Part shown: positions 17,784 to 28,357 of the stretch, piece after piece
How the letters are laid out: each line of letters starts with the position of its first letter
Numbering within the stretch: the stretch's first letter is position 1
Assembly (NCBI RefSeq): GCF_000316605.1
Contig: NC_019683.1
Coordinates: forward strand, 2,278,036 to 2,342,035
Direction: 5' to 3'
DNA: 64,000 nucleotides
Source: [Leptolyngbya] sp. PCC 7376
GTDB lineage: Bacteria; Cyanobacteriota; Cyanobacteriia; Cyanobacteriales; MRBY01
Notes under the pieces: generated by a model
The model's input: the letters and a program-made list of their open reading frames with translations, nothing else
What the model was told of the DNA's origin: nothing
The model's database searches: none
Translations under genes and position numbers: made by a program

Positions 17784-18386
17784 TTAAGCTTCTTCCTCTT
17801 GCTTCTTACGAGATGCTACGCCGAAAAGACCAGTAAGGACAGGAAGAACAGCTGCAGGTGTAGGAACTGGAGTCAATGAAATGGAGAATGAAGTTGCCAC
17901 GTCACCAACAGACTGACTAGTGAGGTGAGCGCCAGCAAAGATTGAAGATACACCTGTTGCATCAGTAAAGATCAAGTCACCCAATAAGCCTGCTTCAAGA
18001 GGAGCCAAGGACTGGATACTTACTGGACTTGTCAAATCAAACTCTAATGTCGAACCGTCACCGAATGTAAATGCGAATACATCGTCAGTAAGAGCTCCAG
18101 CACTAACATCAGTCAAAGAACCAACACTATTTAAAGCACCACCAACCACATAAGGAGACCATGCGGCAATATCAACACCATCTTCATCTTGGACAGCACC
18201 AAGAATTGCGAGTTCTAATCCAACAAAATCTAGACCACCTGCACCATCAGATACTACTTCAAATCCACTAATTTCAACTTGTCCAACACCAGAAAAATCT
18301 AAAGCTTGAGCAGGAGCGGAGATTGCGAAGGAAGCTGTAGCTGCGAAGAGAGTTGCAGGAATTACTTTGTTGCCGATAAAGTTCAT
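17784..18386 (-). CDS. secreted PTPA-CTERM protein, putative exosortase substrate
   Basis: A signal peptide (to APAQA at about residue 28) precedes a beta-rich, Cys-free passenger of about 145 residues with many Gly, Ser, Asp and Val. The tail reads VPTPAAVLPVLTGLFG followed by ASRKKQEEEA. This is the sorting-signal architecture: a PTPA motif, a hydrophobic segment and a basic cluster. The mature protein probably ends near PTPA and is attached to or released from the envelope by the neighbouring exosortase. The Lys/Glu-rich tail after the basic residues is longer than usual. The passenger function is unknown. Confidence 0.85.
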   Translation of the reverse strand: MNFIGNKVIPATLFAATASFAISAPAQALDFSGVGQVEISGFEVVSDGAGGLDFVGLELAILGAVQDEDGVDIAAWSPYVVGGALNSVGSLTDVSAGALTDDVFAFTFGDGSTLEFDLTSPVSIQSLAPLEAGLLGDLIFTDATGVSSIFAGAHLTSQSVGDVATSFSISLTPVPTPAAVLPVLTGLFGVASRKKQEEEA

Positions 18387-18633
18387 TGTTTTGAATAACC
18401 TCGTAATTGTCGAAAGATATCTTTAAATGCTCTAACCAAGAGTCACTTAATTTCTTTTTCGTTTCTTGCCCTCATTATACGTACGAAATTCTAAGAAGGC
18501 AACACTTATTTCCCATCTTTACCGTATTTTCACATAACTCCTTTTTGGTTGGCGAGGCATTTTACAATTACTTAATGGTTTGCATTTAAGTGATTTTTTC
18601 GAGATTAAAGAAAATCAGATACATACACATAAC

Positions 18634-18662
18634 AAAAAAGTCCTAGTTTGAACCTAGGACTT
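18634..18662 (-). terminator. intrinsic terminator of the glycosyltransferase gene
   Basis: AAGTCCTAG (18638-18646) and CTAGGACTT (18654-18662) form a perfect nine-pair stem. On the minus strand it is followed by six T (A-run 18634-18639 on the plus strand). It lies 82 bp after the stop of the minus-strand glycosyltransferase. Confidence 0.85.
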
Positions 18663-18743
18663 AAGTGATGAAGGCAGTCAATCTAATATTTATTTGTACT
18701 TCTAATTCATGTAATTTCCAGATTTAGGGTCTTCTAACTATCT

Positions 18744-20102
18744 CTACATAATGAAAGGACTAAAATCAAATCTTGGAAAAATAACAGGTCCTTCTTTCTG
18801 TAGTACAGTATTGTACTGACTGGCGATCGCCTCGGGAGAGAAATTATTTTCGAGATAGTTTCTCGCAGATTGACCTAGTTGCTTTGTTTTTTCAGTGTCT
18901 TGACTTAGACCAAGAATATAATCCGCTAACCCTTGTGCATCACCGTTTTTAAAGCCTGCACCACAATCACCTTCCTCAAGCATATTGTTGAGATAAGTAG
19001 ATTCCGGACAAATCGCAGCGATGGGACGACCACTTGCTAAGTAACCATAAACTTTACTAGGAGCAACCAATCCTTCCATTCCTTCGCTAACACTAACGAG
19101 GGTTACATCACAGGCAGTTAAGGAATAAGTTAAATCTTTTTTATCTTGGTAAGGAAGAAAAACAAAATTATTTAAACCGTGCTCTTTAATCTTTGCTTTT
19201 AAATTTTCTTGCTTCGCACCTTTACCGATACAAACAAATTGAATGGGTTCGTCTTTTAGTTTCAGCGCGGCTTTGAACATTGTGTCAATGTCGTGACAGC
19301 GACCCATATTACCAGAATAGAGAACAGTGAATTTTTCAACTAAATCATGCTTCTGAGCAAACCAATTTTCTTCTTTCTCAATTGGGTAAATCTTTTGAGG
19401 ATCTGCCCAGCTATGAATGATTGTGATTTTGTTTTCAACTTCGGGGCAGTGAGCAACAATTCTGTCTTTCATATTGCTGCTTAGAACAATAATTTCTTTA
19501 GATCTACGCCATACTTGCTTATTAATCCAAGTCCAAGCTTTTACGATTGGATTGTCACGACTAATCATTCCAAGTTCAACAGAAATATCTGGGTGAATAT
19601 CATAAATCAAGCAGATATAAGGAGTCTTGAAAAAGAAGTTGAGGAGATAACCGATTACTGGAAGAAAAGGAGGAGCAGTTGTAACAAGTAGAAGATTATA
19701 TTTTCTGTAGTTAGCTGCAATGTGGAGGATTGCTCTGAAAGCAAATAGCAAACCACCAAGTAGAGCGCCTCTCAATCTCTTAGAGCTGAACTTAGTGATA
19801 TTGGAACGACGTACTGTCACACCGTTTAGTAATTCTTCTTCTTTAGGAGCGACTTGGTCTTGGTTAGCATAACCAGGTTGACCAGTGAAGATGTCAATGT
19901 TTAGACCATTGCGACCTAGGTGCTTGACTAACTCCTCGATGAGTTGGCCAGTCGCTGCATAATCTGGGGGAAAAAACTGGGTGACAACTGAGAGCTTGGT
20001 GGAACTGTCAGTAACAACATCCTGGGAGCGATACCTTTCGAAAGGGCGACTCAAGGATGTACTGAAAAACTTTTTGGAAGAAATGTTGCGGCTAACAGTC
20101 AC
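18744..20102 (-). CDS. family 4 glycosyltransferase (WcaI-like)
   Basis: A retaining GT-B enzyme transferring sugars to a lipid or oligosaccharide acceptor. The N-lobe starts after a 38-residue extension with LSVVTQFFPPDYAATGQLIE, and the C-lobe has the nucleotide-sugar site with YSGNMGRCHD and the EX7E-like region SEGMEGLVAPSKVYGYLASG. A hydrophobic patch (LLFAFRAILHIA, FLPVIGYLLNFFF) suggests membrane association. Relatives are annotated as colanic-acid-type WcaI transferases. It lies close to the exosortase cluster, so it may build a surface glycan that goes with it; that link is inference. Length 452 is normal. Confidence 0.9.
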   Translation of the reverse strand: MTVSRNISSKKFFSTSLSRPFERYRSQDVVTDSSTKLSVVTQFFPPDYAATGQLIEELVKHLGRNGLNIDIFTGQPGYANQDQVAPKEEELLNGVTVRRSNITKFSSKRLRGALLGGLLFAFRAILHIAANYRKYNLLLVTTAPPFLPVIGYLLNFFFKTPYICLIYDIHPDISVELGMISRDNPIVKAWTWINKQVWRRSKEIIVLSSNMKDRIVAHCPEVENKITIIHSWADPQKIYPIEKEENWFAQKHDLVEKFTVLYSGNMGRCHDIDTMFKAALKLKDEPIQFVCIGKGAKQENLKAKIKEHGLNNFVFLPYQDKKDLTYSLTACDVTLVSVSEGMEGLVAPSKVYGYLASGRPIAAICPESTYLNNMLEEGDCGAGFKNGDAQGLADYILGLSQDTEKTKQLGQSARNYLENNFSPEAIASQYNTVLQKEGPVIFPRFDFSPFIM

Positions 20103-20801
20103 GGCTCAATCTCTCTACTTCGAATCAACTTGCTGAACTTACAAACTTGGTTTGCTCGTTTCGTTAGTACGAGTCTAACAACGTAGCACTGGCGGCGATC
20201 GCCTCGAAACCCCACTTTATTTAAAGCTTGTGTGAAGCTTGTTTTTTTGTGTGAAGGGGCAATAAAGGATCAACAAAATTCCATTACAAAACGCTTGATT
20301 CAATGTGATGGGGTAGACCCATATACGCTATATAAAGCGTGTAGCTTGGGACAAGGCACTATAAGTAGAACAATTTGTTATTTTCTTTTGTTCAGTATTA
20401 TTTTTGCGGAAATTGAGTACGTATATCCTTAAGTAGACTCCAATGAAGTCTTCATATTTATCATTAGATATATCCAACTAAGTCCTTCTTCTCTTCACAC
20501 ATTTGAAGAGAAAATTAGCAGCTTACATGGTGAAACCTATAAGGCTATGAGTTTCTAGTCCTTGAAATGTTCAGAGCTCCTCAGAGGAAGGTTATGGAGA
20601 ACTCAAAAGATGGCTTATGTAGCTGAAGTGTACAAACCAAGTCATCCTGTGATGAGCAAGAAGATGATGCGAGATTTCGTTGCAGACCATCCCTATAGAT
20701 TTTATTGCTAGTCCAGATAAGAGAATATTGTGAGGTTCTTTCATGACTTACCGTACACCTTCAAATGCTTGCCAGACAAGGTTTAGGACAAGAAACAAAA
20801 G
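20103..20801. other. 700-bp intergenic region, no supported gene
   Basis: Several short ORFs exist here (for example 20232-20432 and a 33-codon one at 20610-20711), but none has a recognisable product or convincing binding site. The small palindrome CGCTATATAAAGCG stands near 20327. The region is AT-rich and may be decayed sequence; no transposase text was recognised in it. Confidence 0.5.
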
Positions 20802-20827
20802 AAAAAAGGTGAGATAAATCCCACCTT
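20802..20827 (-). terminator. intrinsic terminator of ilvC
   Basis: On the minus strand AAGGTG (20827-20822) pairs with CACCTT (20811-20806), with further pairing GATTTATC in the loop region, followed by six T (20807-20802). It lies about 40 bp after the ilvC stop. Confidence 0.75.
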
Positions 20828-20868
20828 GTTGTCATCAATATCAAATTGTTTTAAAGTTCAGCAGGTTG

Positions 20869-22190
<1,322 letters not shown>

Positions 22191-22961
22191 ATGGGTAAAG
22201 GAATCGTTCTGCTTTCAAAACGAGAAATAGAAAAGATGCGTAATGCGGGGCGTTTAGCATCACAATTACTTGATTACCTAACTCCCCTGGTTAAACCTGG
22301 CGTAAGTACTTTAGAACTGAATGATGCGGCGGAGGCCTGGACGCAAGAACATGGCGCGAAAAGTGCTCCCCTTGGCTATGGCAAAAGCAATCCTTATCCA
22401 AAGTCGATCTGTACCAGTGTTAATGAGGTCATTTGCCATGGCATTCCCAACAAAAAAGATGTCTTAAAAAATGGTGACATTATTAATATTGATGTGACCC
22501 CAATTCTCGAGGGTTATCACGGCGACACATCTCGTACTTTTCTCGTCGGAACACCCAAGCCTGAAGTTGAGCATCTGGTTGAGGTCACAAAAAAATGTCT
22601 TTACCTTGGTATCGAAGCAGCTCAACCCAATGGACGTATCGGTGATATTGGTGCTGCTATTCAGGAATATGCTGAGGCTGAAGGTTATTCAGTTGTACGT
22701 GATTTTGTCGGCCACGGTGTAAGCAATATTTTCCATACCGAACCCCAAGTCCCTCACTATGGCACTCGTGGCAAAGGCAAAAAGATTCGTCCCGGTATGG
22801 TATTCACGATTGAGCCGATGATCAATCAAGGTACCTATGAAGCGGAATTACTAAAGGATGGTTGGACTGCAGTCACCAAAGATCGCAAGTTATCTGCCCA
22901 GTTTGAACACACGATCGCCATCACTCCTAACGGCCCTGAAATTATGACTCTATCGGAATAA
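22191..22961 (+). CDS. map: methionine aminopeptidase type I
   Basis: Removes the initiator Met from nascent proteins. It has the pita-bread fold with metal ligands: Asp in NIDVTPILEGYHGDTSRTF (two Asp), His in VGHGVSNIFH, Glu in FTIEPMIN and Glu in QFEHTIAIT. The substrate-site His is in ICHGIPN. At 256 residues without an N-terminal zinc domain this is the type Ia form. The stop TAA shares its last base with the ATG of the next gene (TAATG), suggesting translational coupling. Confidence 0.97.
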   Translation: MGKGIVLLSKREIEKMRNAGRLASQLLDYLTPLVKPGVSTLELNDAAEAWTQEHGAKSAPLGYGKSNPYPKSICTSVNEVICHGIPNKKDVLKNGDIINIDVTPILEGYHGDTSRTFLVGTPKPEVEHLVEVTKKCLYLGIEAAQPNGRIGDIGAAIQEYAEAEGYSVVRDFVGHGVSNIFHTEPQVPHYGTRGKGKKIRPGMVFTIEPMINQGTYEAELLKDGWTAVTKDRKLSAQFEHTIAITPNGPEIMTLSE

Positions 22962-23320
22962 TGACGGATCAAGCACCAAATTTTAATAACACGCCTATCG
23001 GTCAATGTGCTCTACAGTTTGCTCAAGCATTAGTCGATTTGGATTTTGAGAAAGCGGCTTCTTATCTGGCATCTGAGTTACAAGGAGAGAATGCAGCGGA
23101 GCAATTGCGTCAGCAGTATTTAACGATGATTGATTATTGGGATACGCCTGCTGTGGACATGATTGAAGCTTTAGAGCTGCTCGACGATTGGCCAAACAAA
23201 CAGCCCAATGATTGGGGTTGGGTTTATGTGGCGGTGGATGGTGATGGTTTCGGCGAGGCAGTTGCTGTCGTAATCACAATGGATCGGAAAATACGGGAAA
23301 TCGAATGGGGACGACCCTAA
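22961..23320 (+). CDS. conserved hypothetical protein coupled to map
   Basis: The 119-residue soluble protein is acidic and Trp-rich at the C-terminus (DDWPNKQPNDWGWVYVAVDG, ending IREIEWGRP). The pattern of a helical first half followed by beta strands could fit an NTF2/SnoaL-like fold, but I cannot prove it. The start ATG overlaps the map stop by one base, so the two are probably one operon. Its 3' end overlaps the convergent gene at 23317-23544 by four bases. Confidence 0.75.
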   Translation: MTDQAPNFNNTPIGQCALQFAQALVDLDFEKAASYLASELQGENAAEQLRQQYLTMIDYWDTPAVDMIEALELLDDWPNKQPNDWGWVYVAVDGDGFGEAVAVVITMDRKIREIEWGRP

Positions 23321-23544
23321 CGACGATATTCTCGGATGATGCGGGGTTGGGATTCCGATTGTTGGACTTGTTGGAGTTGATTACCAACAGCTAGGGCGAT
23401 CGCCAAGCCACTAATAAATAAAACAACCCGCAAGAAGAACGAATTACCGCGAGTGTGACGGCTTGAACTTTTAGGTAGCGGGGATTGACCACGAACCCGT
23501 CTGATTTTCTCGGGCCATTCGGCTAATTCACGTTCGGTTGTCAT
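23317..23544 (-). CDS. small single-pass membrane protein
   Basis: 75 residues: a basic, hydrophilic N-terminus (PEKIRRVRGQSPLPKSSSRH), one membrane segment (FFLRVVLFISGLAIALAVG) and a short polar C-terminus. The positive-inside rule puts the N-terminus in the cytoplasm. The family is not recognised beyond a general likeness to small cyanobacterial membrane proteins. It converges on the map operon with a four-base overlap of stops. Confidence 0.7.
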   Translation of the reverse strand: MTTERELAEWPEKIRRVRGQSPLPKSSSRHTRGNSFFLRVVLFISGLAIALAVGNQLQQVQQSESQPRIIREYRR

Positions 23545-23726
23545 GGTAGTGATTCGATATAGATGTCAAAAATTCGGATTTCCATCTTAGCGAATCACTG
23601 TTGCTCCCTTGGTACGGCGATCGCCACCATTTAACGGCTATCTCAACAAGATTTGTAAATCATTGTTATCCACTCGACAGTTGAATAGGTGAGTCAATCT
23701 GTCCAGCAATCCACAAAGTTTAAGCG

Positions 23727-24455
23727 TTAAAACCAAGTCTTAATTTTACTAATGATCATAAAACGATTATCGGAATTGGTTTTGGTATTAGGCGGTATTG
23801 TGCTTTTCTTGGGCATCGTCGATTTTTCTAAAATCTCTTGATCCTCATTTTCAAAGGAATCGAGCCAATGGAGTAATTCGGGATTGGTACTATAGCCACG
23901 AATTTCAACGCGATTGAAAAATGCCGAGCGAATTTTGGCGATCAGACGGGTAGCCAAAGTCACTGCTGCATCTGAATCGGGAGCCGTTTCACCATGAATA
24001 TCAATCTTTAAACAACCGTCTTTAATTTCGACGATAGCGTTCCATTGTTTATGGCTAATCGCATCATTGAGCAATAAGGCGATCGCCTCTAAATCTCCTT
24101 GGCGAGCCAACTGTTTGACATCATCTGGCGTCACATCCAAATCAGTTAACTTAGGTGGATTGTCCGAGAGGGTAAAACAATCATGCCAGCAGAAAAAAGA
24201 CTCACCTTTACGTCTGCCATAAACCCGCACCAGACGCACCCCATTAACATCGAGACGCTTTAGCCCTTCGCGGATAAATCGCATGAGGGAGGCACGCCGC
24301 ATCATCTCCTGCCCTTCTAAACAAATCTGTAGATAGCCCAACTCGTATTTAACGATGGCAAAAATCCCTTTCGGATGGAGATTCCGATTGATTAAAGTGG
24401 CGATCGCCTGTGCTTCACCATTACGAGCCAACTCCAAAAAATGACGCTTAGCCAT
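23727..24455 (-). CDS. two-repeat cyanobacterial protein of unknown function
   Basis: Two copies of a unit of about 110 residues follow each other. Copy 1 has ELARNGEAQAIATLINRNLH, then GIFAIVKYELGYLQICLEG; copy 2 has QLARQGDLEAIALLLNDAIS, then WNAIVEIKDGCLKIDIHG. Each unit is a short helix pair plus a beta-alpha-beta part. A low-complexity Lys/Thr/Pro/Asn tail ends in a short hydrophobic stretch. ATG 24455 is preferred to TTG 24464. I recall similar cyanobacterial proteins only as hypothetical. Confidence 0.75.
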   Translation of the reverse strand: MAKRHFLELARNGEAQAIATLINRNLHPKGIFAIVKYELGYLQICLEGQEMMRRASLMRFIREGLKRLDVNGVRLVRVYGRRKGESFFCWHDCFTLSDNPPKLTDLDVTPDDVKQLARQGDLEAIALLLNDAISHKQWNAIVEIKDGCLKIDIHGETAPDSDAAVTLATRLIAKIRSAFFNRVEIRGYSTNPELLHWLDSFENEDQEILEKSTMPKKSTIPPNTKTNSDNRFMIISKIKTWF

Positions 24456-24773
24456 AATACTCAAATGCCTTTAATGATCTTCAATAAAGCGTGAATAGAA
24501 TTTTGGTAGCCATTAGTCTTTGCGCACGATCTGAAATCAAAATTAAGTCTTAGCTAGTTACCGATCATGACCGCAACTTTTCTGTCAAACTCAGCAGTCA
24601 ATCGACTCAAACATTAATGATGTAAGTTGATAAACTAGAGTTCCTTAACTTTATTATTCCCATTCCATCACAAAAACTTTCAGGCCAAGTATGACAAGCC
24701 TTTCAGCCTGATTTATGAGCATTTTCTGTACGTCACTGATGATCAATTAACACCATTCTTTCTGAGTCTATAT
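24456..24773. other. intergenic region between divergent genes
   Basis: 318 bp, AT-rich. No repeat, RNA gene or clear hairpin was recognised. It presumably carries promoters for both flanking genes. Confidence 0.45.
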
Positions 24774-25274
24774 ATGTTTTTTCGCCCCGAACCTCTCCCA
24801 GCTGCTCCCGATCAAGAATCCGTTTGGGATTATCCACGTCCTCCTCGTCTCGAACCTTGCGATAAGCCAATCAAAATTATTTTTAATGGCGTGGCGATCG
24901 CCGAAACCAAGGAAAGTTATCGCGTTCTAGAAACAAGCCATCCCCCCGTTTATTACTTACCACCAAACTCTATCCAACAAAAATATCTTAAAGAAGCTCC
25001 CGGACAATCCTTTTGCGAATGGAAAGGCATCGCTCGCTATTACAGCGTCATCGTTAACGATAAAACCTTAGAAAAAGTCGCTTGGTATTATCCCGAACCC
25101 ACTGCGACTTTTACCGAGCTCAAAAACTATGTCGCCTTCTATGCCCAACCAATGGATGCATGTTACGTCGATGACGAAAAAGTAACGCCTCAACCCGGTG
25201 GATTTTACGGCGGCTGGATTACCAAAGATATCGTTGGCCCTTTCAAAGGAGAACCTGGCAGTTTTGGTTGGTGA
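24774..25274 (+). CDS. DUF427 domain protein
   Basis: 166 residues with the DUF427 core: IKIIFNGVAIAETKESYRVL, then SHPPVYYLPPNSI, FCEWKGIARYYSVIV, VAWYYPEPTATFTELKNYVA and FYAQPMDACYVDDE. The Pro/Tyr/Trp pattern is diagnostic. The fold is a small beta barrel; biochemical function is not established. An N-terminal stretch of about 25 Pro-rich residues precedes the domain, and a Gly-rich tail ends GGFYGGWITKDIVGPFKG. The gene stands alone. About 290 bp follow it without a gene. Confidence 0.88.
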   Translation: MFFRPEPLPAAPDQESVWDYPRPPRLEPCDKPIKIIFNGVAIAETKESYRVLETSHPPVYYLPPNSIQQKYLKEAPGQSFCEWKGIARYYSVIVNDKTLEKVAWYYPEPTATFTELKNYVAFYAQPMDACYVDDEKVTPQPGGFYGGWITKDIVGPFKGEPGSFGW

Positions 25275-25566
25275 AACCTGACAAGCAAAACTTTAATATC
25301 CCTCAGTTTTGTGGCGCAGAGCCTTAGAATAGTGTCAACACAAGGCAGTCTCAAAGTATGTTGCTAACCCAATTGAGTTGGTTATGGCGAGAATATAGCT
25401 TTTGTCCATACAACAAACTTCTTCTTGTCATCTGGCGGCCCCCTATTAAGCAATGCCCTTAACGAGCAGAGTATGCTCGAAGCTTGCAATTGAGATGTTA
25501 TTTTGCTGTTAGTTTGGCCCAATCAATTCACAATCAAGACATTTAGAGTGCAGAAGGAGTTCAGTT

Positions 25567-26730
25567 ATTCTTCCCAACGAATTAGCTATTTTGTTAGTCG
25601 AAGATGATCTAGCAGAAGCTGACTTATTACAGCAACTGTTGCTTGATCTAACGGAACAAGACTGTCAAATTTCCCATGAACTCGATCTACAAAAGGCGTT
25701 AGATGCACTCAGTCAAAATCACTTTGATGTGGTGTTACTCGATTTGAGTTTGCCAGATAACCCAGATTTGGAATCTCTCTCAGTCATTATTGAAGCGGCT
25801 CCCCACACCCCTGTAGTAGTCCTGACAAATACAAATAATTCAGACATTGCCCTAGAAGCAGTACAAAAAGGCGCTCAAGATTATTTAGTCAAAAAAAATA
25901 TTGCGCGAGATCAAGAAAGTTTATGGCGATCGCTCCTCTATGCCATCGAGCGTAAAAAGAACCAAGAGGATTTGCGGATTGCCAACGAACGATTACGGCA
26001 AGAGATACTAATGCATGAGCGTACTCAGCTCAAATTTCAACAATCAAATCAAGAGTTAGAGCAATTTGCCTACATTGCCTCTCACGATCTGAAACAGCCT
26101 CTCTCCAGCATTTATTCTTGGTCACAGCTTTTACAAGTGCGTTACGGCGATCGCCTTGATGCAAAAGGGCAGCAATATATCAGATCAGTGCAAAGCTCCG
26201 TCAAACAAATGACCCAACTGATCGAAGACCTCTTGACCTATTCTCGAGTTGATCGAGCAAACAGCGAGTTTGTAGAAGTAAATTGCAAGATTATTGTCCA
26301 TCAAGTCTTAAATCGCCTCAGCTCGGCGATCGCCACCACCAATGCAAAAATCACAGTTGGTTGTCTCCCGGAAGTCTATGGCAATCCTTTACAACTCGGC
26401 CAACTCTTTCAAAATTTGATCGAAAATGCCCTTAAGTACCATAGAGAAGACATAAGACCAGATATCCATATCAGCGCCCAAAAGACTCACCAACAGTGGA
26501 TTTTCAGGTGCCAAGACAATGGCATCGGCATCGAAGAACACTACTTTGAAGAAATATTTTATGCTTTCAGACGACTCCACTCCCAAACTCAGTACACAGG
26601 TACAGGTATCGGCTTAGCAGTTTGTAAAAAAATAGTACAGCGCCATGGTGGCAAAATCTGGCTAGAATCGATTCATGGCAAAGGCTCTACCTTCTTTTTT
26701 TCCTTACCTATACCACCCGAATCTGACTAA
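25567..26730 (+). CDS. receiver-histidine kinase hybrid
   Basis: The N-terminal receiver (about 1-130) has ILLVEDD, VVLLDLSLPD with the phospho-Asp, VVVLTN and YLVKK. A coiled coil (about 130-160) leads to a HisKA domain with FAYIASHDLKQPLSSIYSW, and an HATPase with NLIENALKYH (N box), DNGIGI (G1) and GTGIGLAVCKKIV (G2). There is no membrane segment, so it is cytoplasmic and probably takes its input through the receiver. If translation began at TTG 25591 the first receiver strand would be cut. An ATT at 25567, seven bases after AAGGAG, gives the complete domain and is my preferred start; TTG is the conventional alternative. Confidence 0.85.
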   Translation: MLPNELAILLVEDDLAEADLLQQLLLDLTEQDCQISHELDLQKALDALSQNHFDVVLLDLSLPDNPDLESLSVIIEAAPHTPVVVLTNTNNSDIALEAVQKGAQDYLVKKNIARDQESLWRSLLYAIERKKNQEDLRIANERLRQEILMHERTQLKFQQSNQELEQFAYIASHDLKQPLSSIYSWSQLLQVRYGDRLDAKGQQYIRSVQSSVKQMTQLIEDLLTYSRVDRANSEFVEVNCKIIVHQVLNRLSSAIATTNAKITVGCLPEVYGNPLQLGQLFQNLIENALKYHREDIRPDIHISAQKTHQQWIFRCQDNGIGIEEHYFEEIFYAFRRLHSQTQYTGTGIGLAVCKKIVQRHGGKIWLESIHGKGSTFFFSLPIPPESD

Positions 26731-26882
26731 CTCTCTTGAAGATCAACCAAAGGAGTGATCTAGATCTTTGCCCTCATTGAATTACCTTTGCTAAATTTAG
26801 AGCATCTATACCTTTGATATCACACACGTAAGTATCAACTGCCACACTACCAATATTTTTGGCGCAATTAGGGGAGGTTCCC

Positions 26883-28268
26883 GTGAGTTTTGAAAACGAT
26901 CACCAACAATGTCTACAAAAACTCATCTGGGCAATGGAAGAACTTCACATTGACTTTGAGATGACTCAGCTAAATAAAATAGCGAATCTCATCGTGCAGA
27001 CCATGACAGGTCCTTGGCGCTCTTTCCATACACCAGAGCACATTTTTGAAGTTGGAGGTTCGGATCATCCCATCGAGCTCCTTGCAGCCCTCTTCCATGA
27101 TGTTGTCTACGTTCAGGTGGACAAGAGTGTCAATTTCAACCTCAGCTATTACATCGTTCCTTTTGTTAAGGAAGTCCGCGAACAGTTATTTATTCGTGAA
27201 GTAGACGAACTCCCCGATGACCCGCTATTCCGAATTATCCTTGATTTGTTTGGGTTTCAGCCAGGACAACCCTTGTCTTCCTTTGGTGGGCAGAACGAAT
27301 TTTTGAGCGCTGTCGTTGGTGCCAAGGTTTTAGAACCATTCTTATCTCCTGCACAGCTTGTTGAAGTAATTTGCTGCATCGAGACAACGATTCCTTTCCG
27401 TCCCGATAATGAAGCAGGTGTTAGCGCTGCGATGGCGCTGTTCCATCGCCTAGAGGTCGTTAATCAAAAATATGATGTGCATCTCTCCAAAGCGCAAATG
27501 GAGGATACGATTCGCCGTGCGGTTAGATTGTCAAACCGTGATGTCGGTAGCTTTGCCCATCCGAAAGCTGCACGTTTCCTAGATGGGACATGGGATCTAC
27601 TGCCTGAAACCAATCATAATCTCCACAATCGCTCTTCCTATACAGTCGTGGAATATCGTCAAGCTCTCCAAAAAATGGAAGGGTTTATGAACTTCCTTAG
27701 ACCTAATATTATTTTCCAAGAATTTATGGGTGAGCCAGACAAAGCTATTTATGACGAATTAGTGGCGCAGTCTGAGCATAATTTGCAGGTTGGTCGTTTA
27801 TACCTCGGTTGCAAGTTATTTACGATTGGTTTTCTTGAGGCTATTTCTCGTCGACTTGGTCGTGATATTCCGCTCTCCAGCATGATGGGTGAATTACCGT
27901 CGCAGGGAGAAGACGATATTCAGTCCAAGTTAATTGATTACATCCCTGCAATTGATAGTGCATTCCCGCTTAGAAATGAGGTGGAGAAAGAAGTTCTTGA
28001 TCTACTTGAAAAGGGCCGTTATCAAAGCGCATCCTATGATCTAAAGAATTCGCCATTGGCAACCTATATTGTGAAATCGATTGGTTTTGATGCAGTGCGG
28101 GAACAGTGCGATCGCGCCAAACTCTTTTTCCGGGGTGAGCTATCCCAAGAAGAATTCCTCGAAAGTATTAATCCAGAAATCACTCTAACTGTCGTTAAGG
28201 GCATTAATAAGTTGTTTGAACAGCGCCAAGCTTCTTTGATGAAAATCATGCCAGTAGTGACTGCATAG
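26883..28268 (+). CDS. HD-like domain protein, cyanobacterial
   Basis: A soluble protein of 461 residues. It carries an H...HD...D set: FHTPEHIFEV (His49, His53), LAALFHDVVY (His72-Asp73) and LSNRDVGSF (Asp), which is the metal-site pattern of HD-superfamily phosphohydrolases. The C-terminal 200 residues are helical and unassigned. GTG 26883 is chosen because GGGGAGG ends five bases before it; a TTG at 26859 lacks such a site. The substrate is unknown; nucleotide phosphodiesterase activity is only an inference from the HD residues. The trpB gene follows within 90 bp. Confidence 0.75.
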   Translation: MSFENDHQQCLQKLIWAMEELHIDFEMTQLNKIANLIVQTMTGPWRSFHTPEHIFEVGGSDHPIELLAALFHDVVYVQVDKSVNFNLSYYIVPFVKEVREQLFIREVDELPDDPLFRIILDLFGFQPGQPLSSFGGQNEFLSAVVGAKVLEPFLSPAQLVEVICCIETTIPFRPDNEAGVSAAMALFHRLEVVNQKYDVHLSKAQMEDTIRRAVRLSNRDVGSFAHPKAARFLDGTWDLLPETNHNLHNRSSYTVVEYRQALQKMEGFMNFLRPNIIFQEFMGEPDKAIYDELVAQSEHNLQVGRLYLGCKLFTIGFLEAISRRLGRDIPLSSMMGELPSQGEDDIQSKLIDYIPAIDSAFPLRNEVEKEVLDLLEKGRYQSASYDLKNSPLATYIVKSIGFDAVREQCDRAKLFFRGELSQEEFLESINPEITLTVVKGINKLFEQRQASLMKIMPVVTA

Positions 28269-28357
28269 GCAAGTTCGGGAGATGATTACAAATCTACTTG
28301 GATGAAGGGGTTACAATATCCCTACTTAGAATTGTTGTCTTCATCTATACGTACATC

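Noticed and set aside
20232-20432. 66-residue ORF in the gap before ilvC
   Set aside because: No recognisable product or binding site; the peptide looks random and the region is AT-rich.
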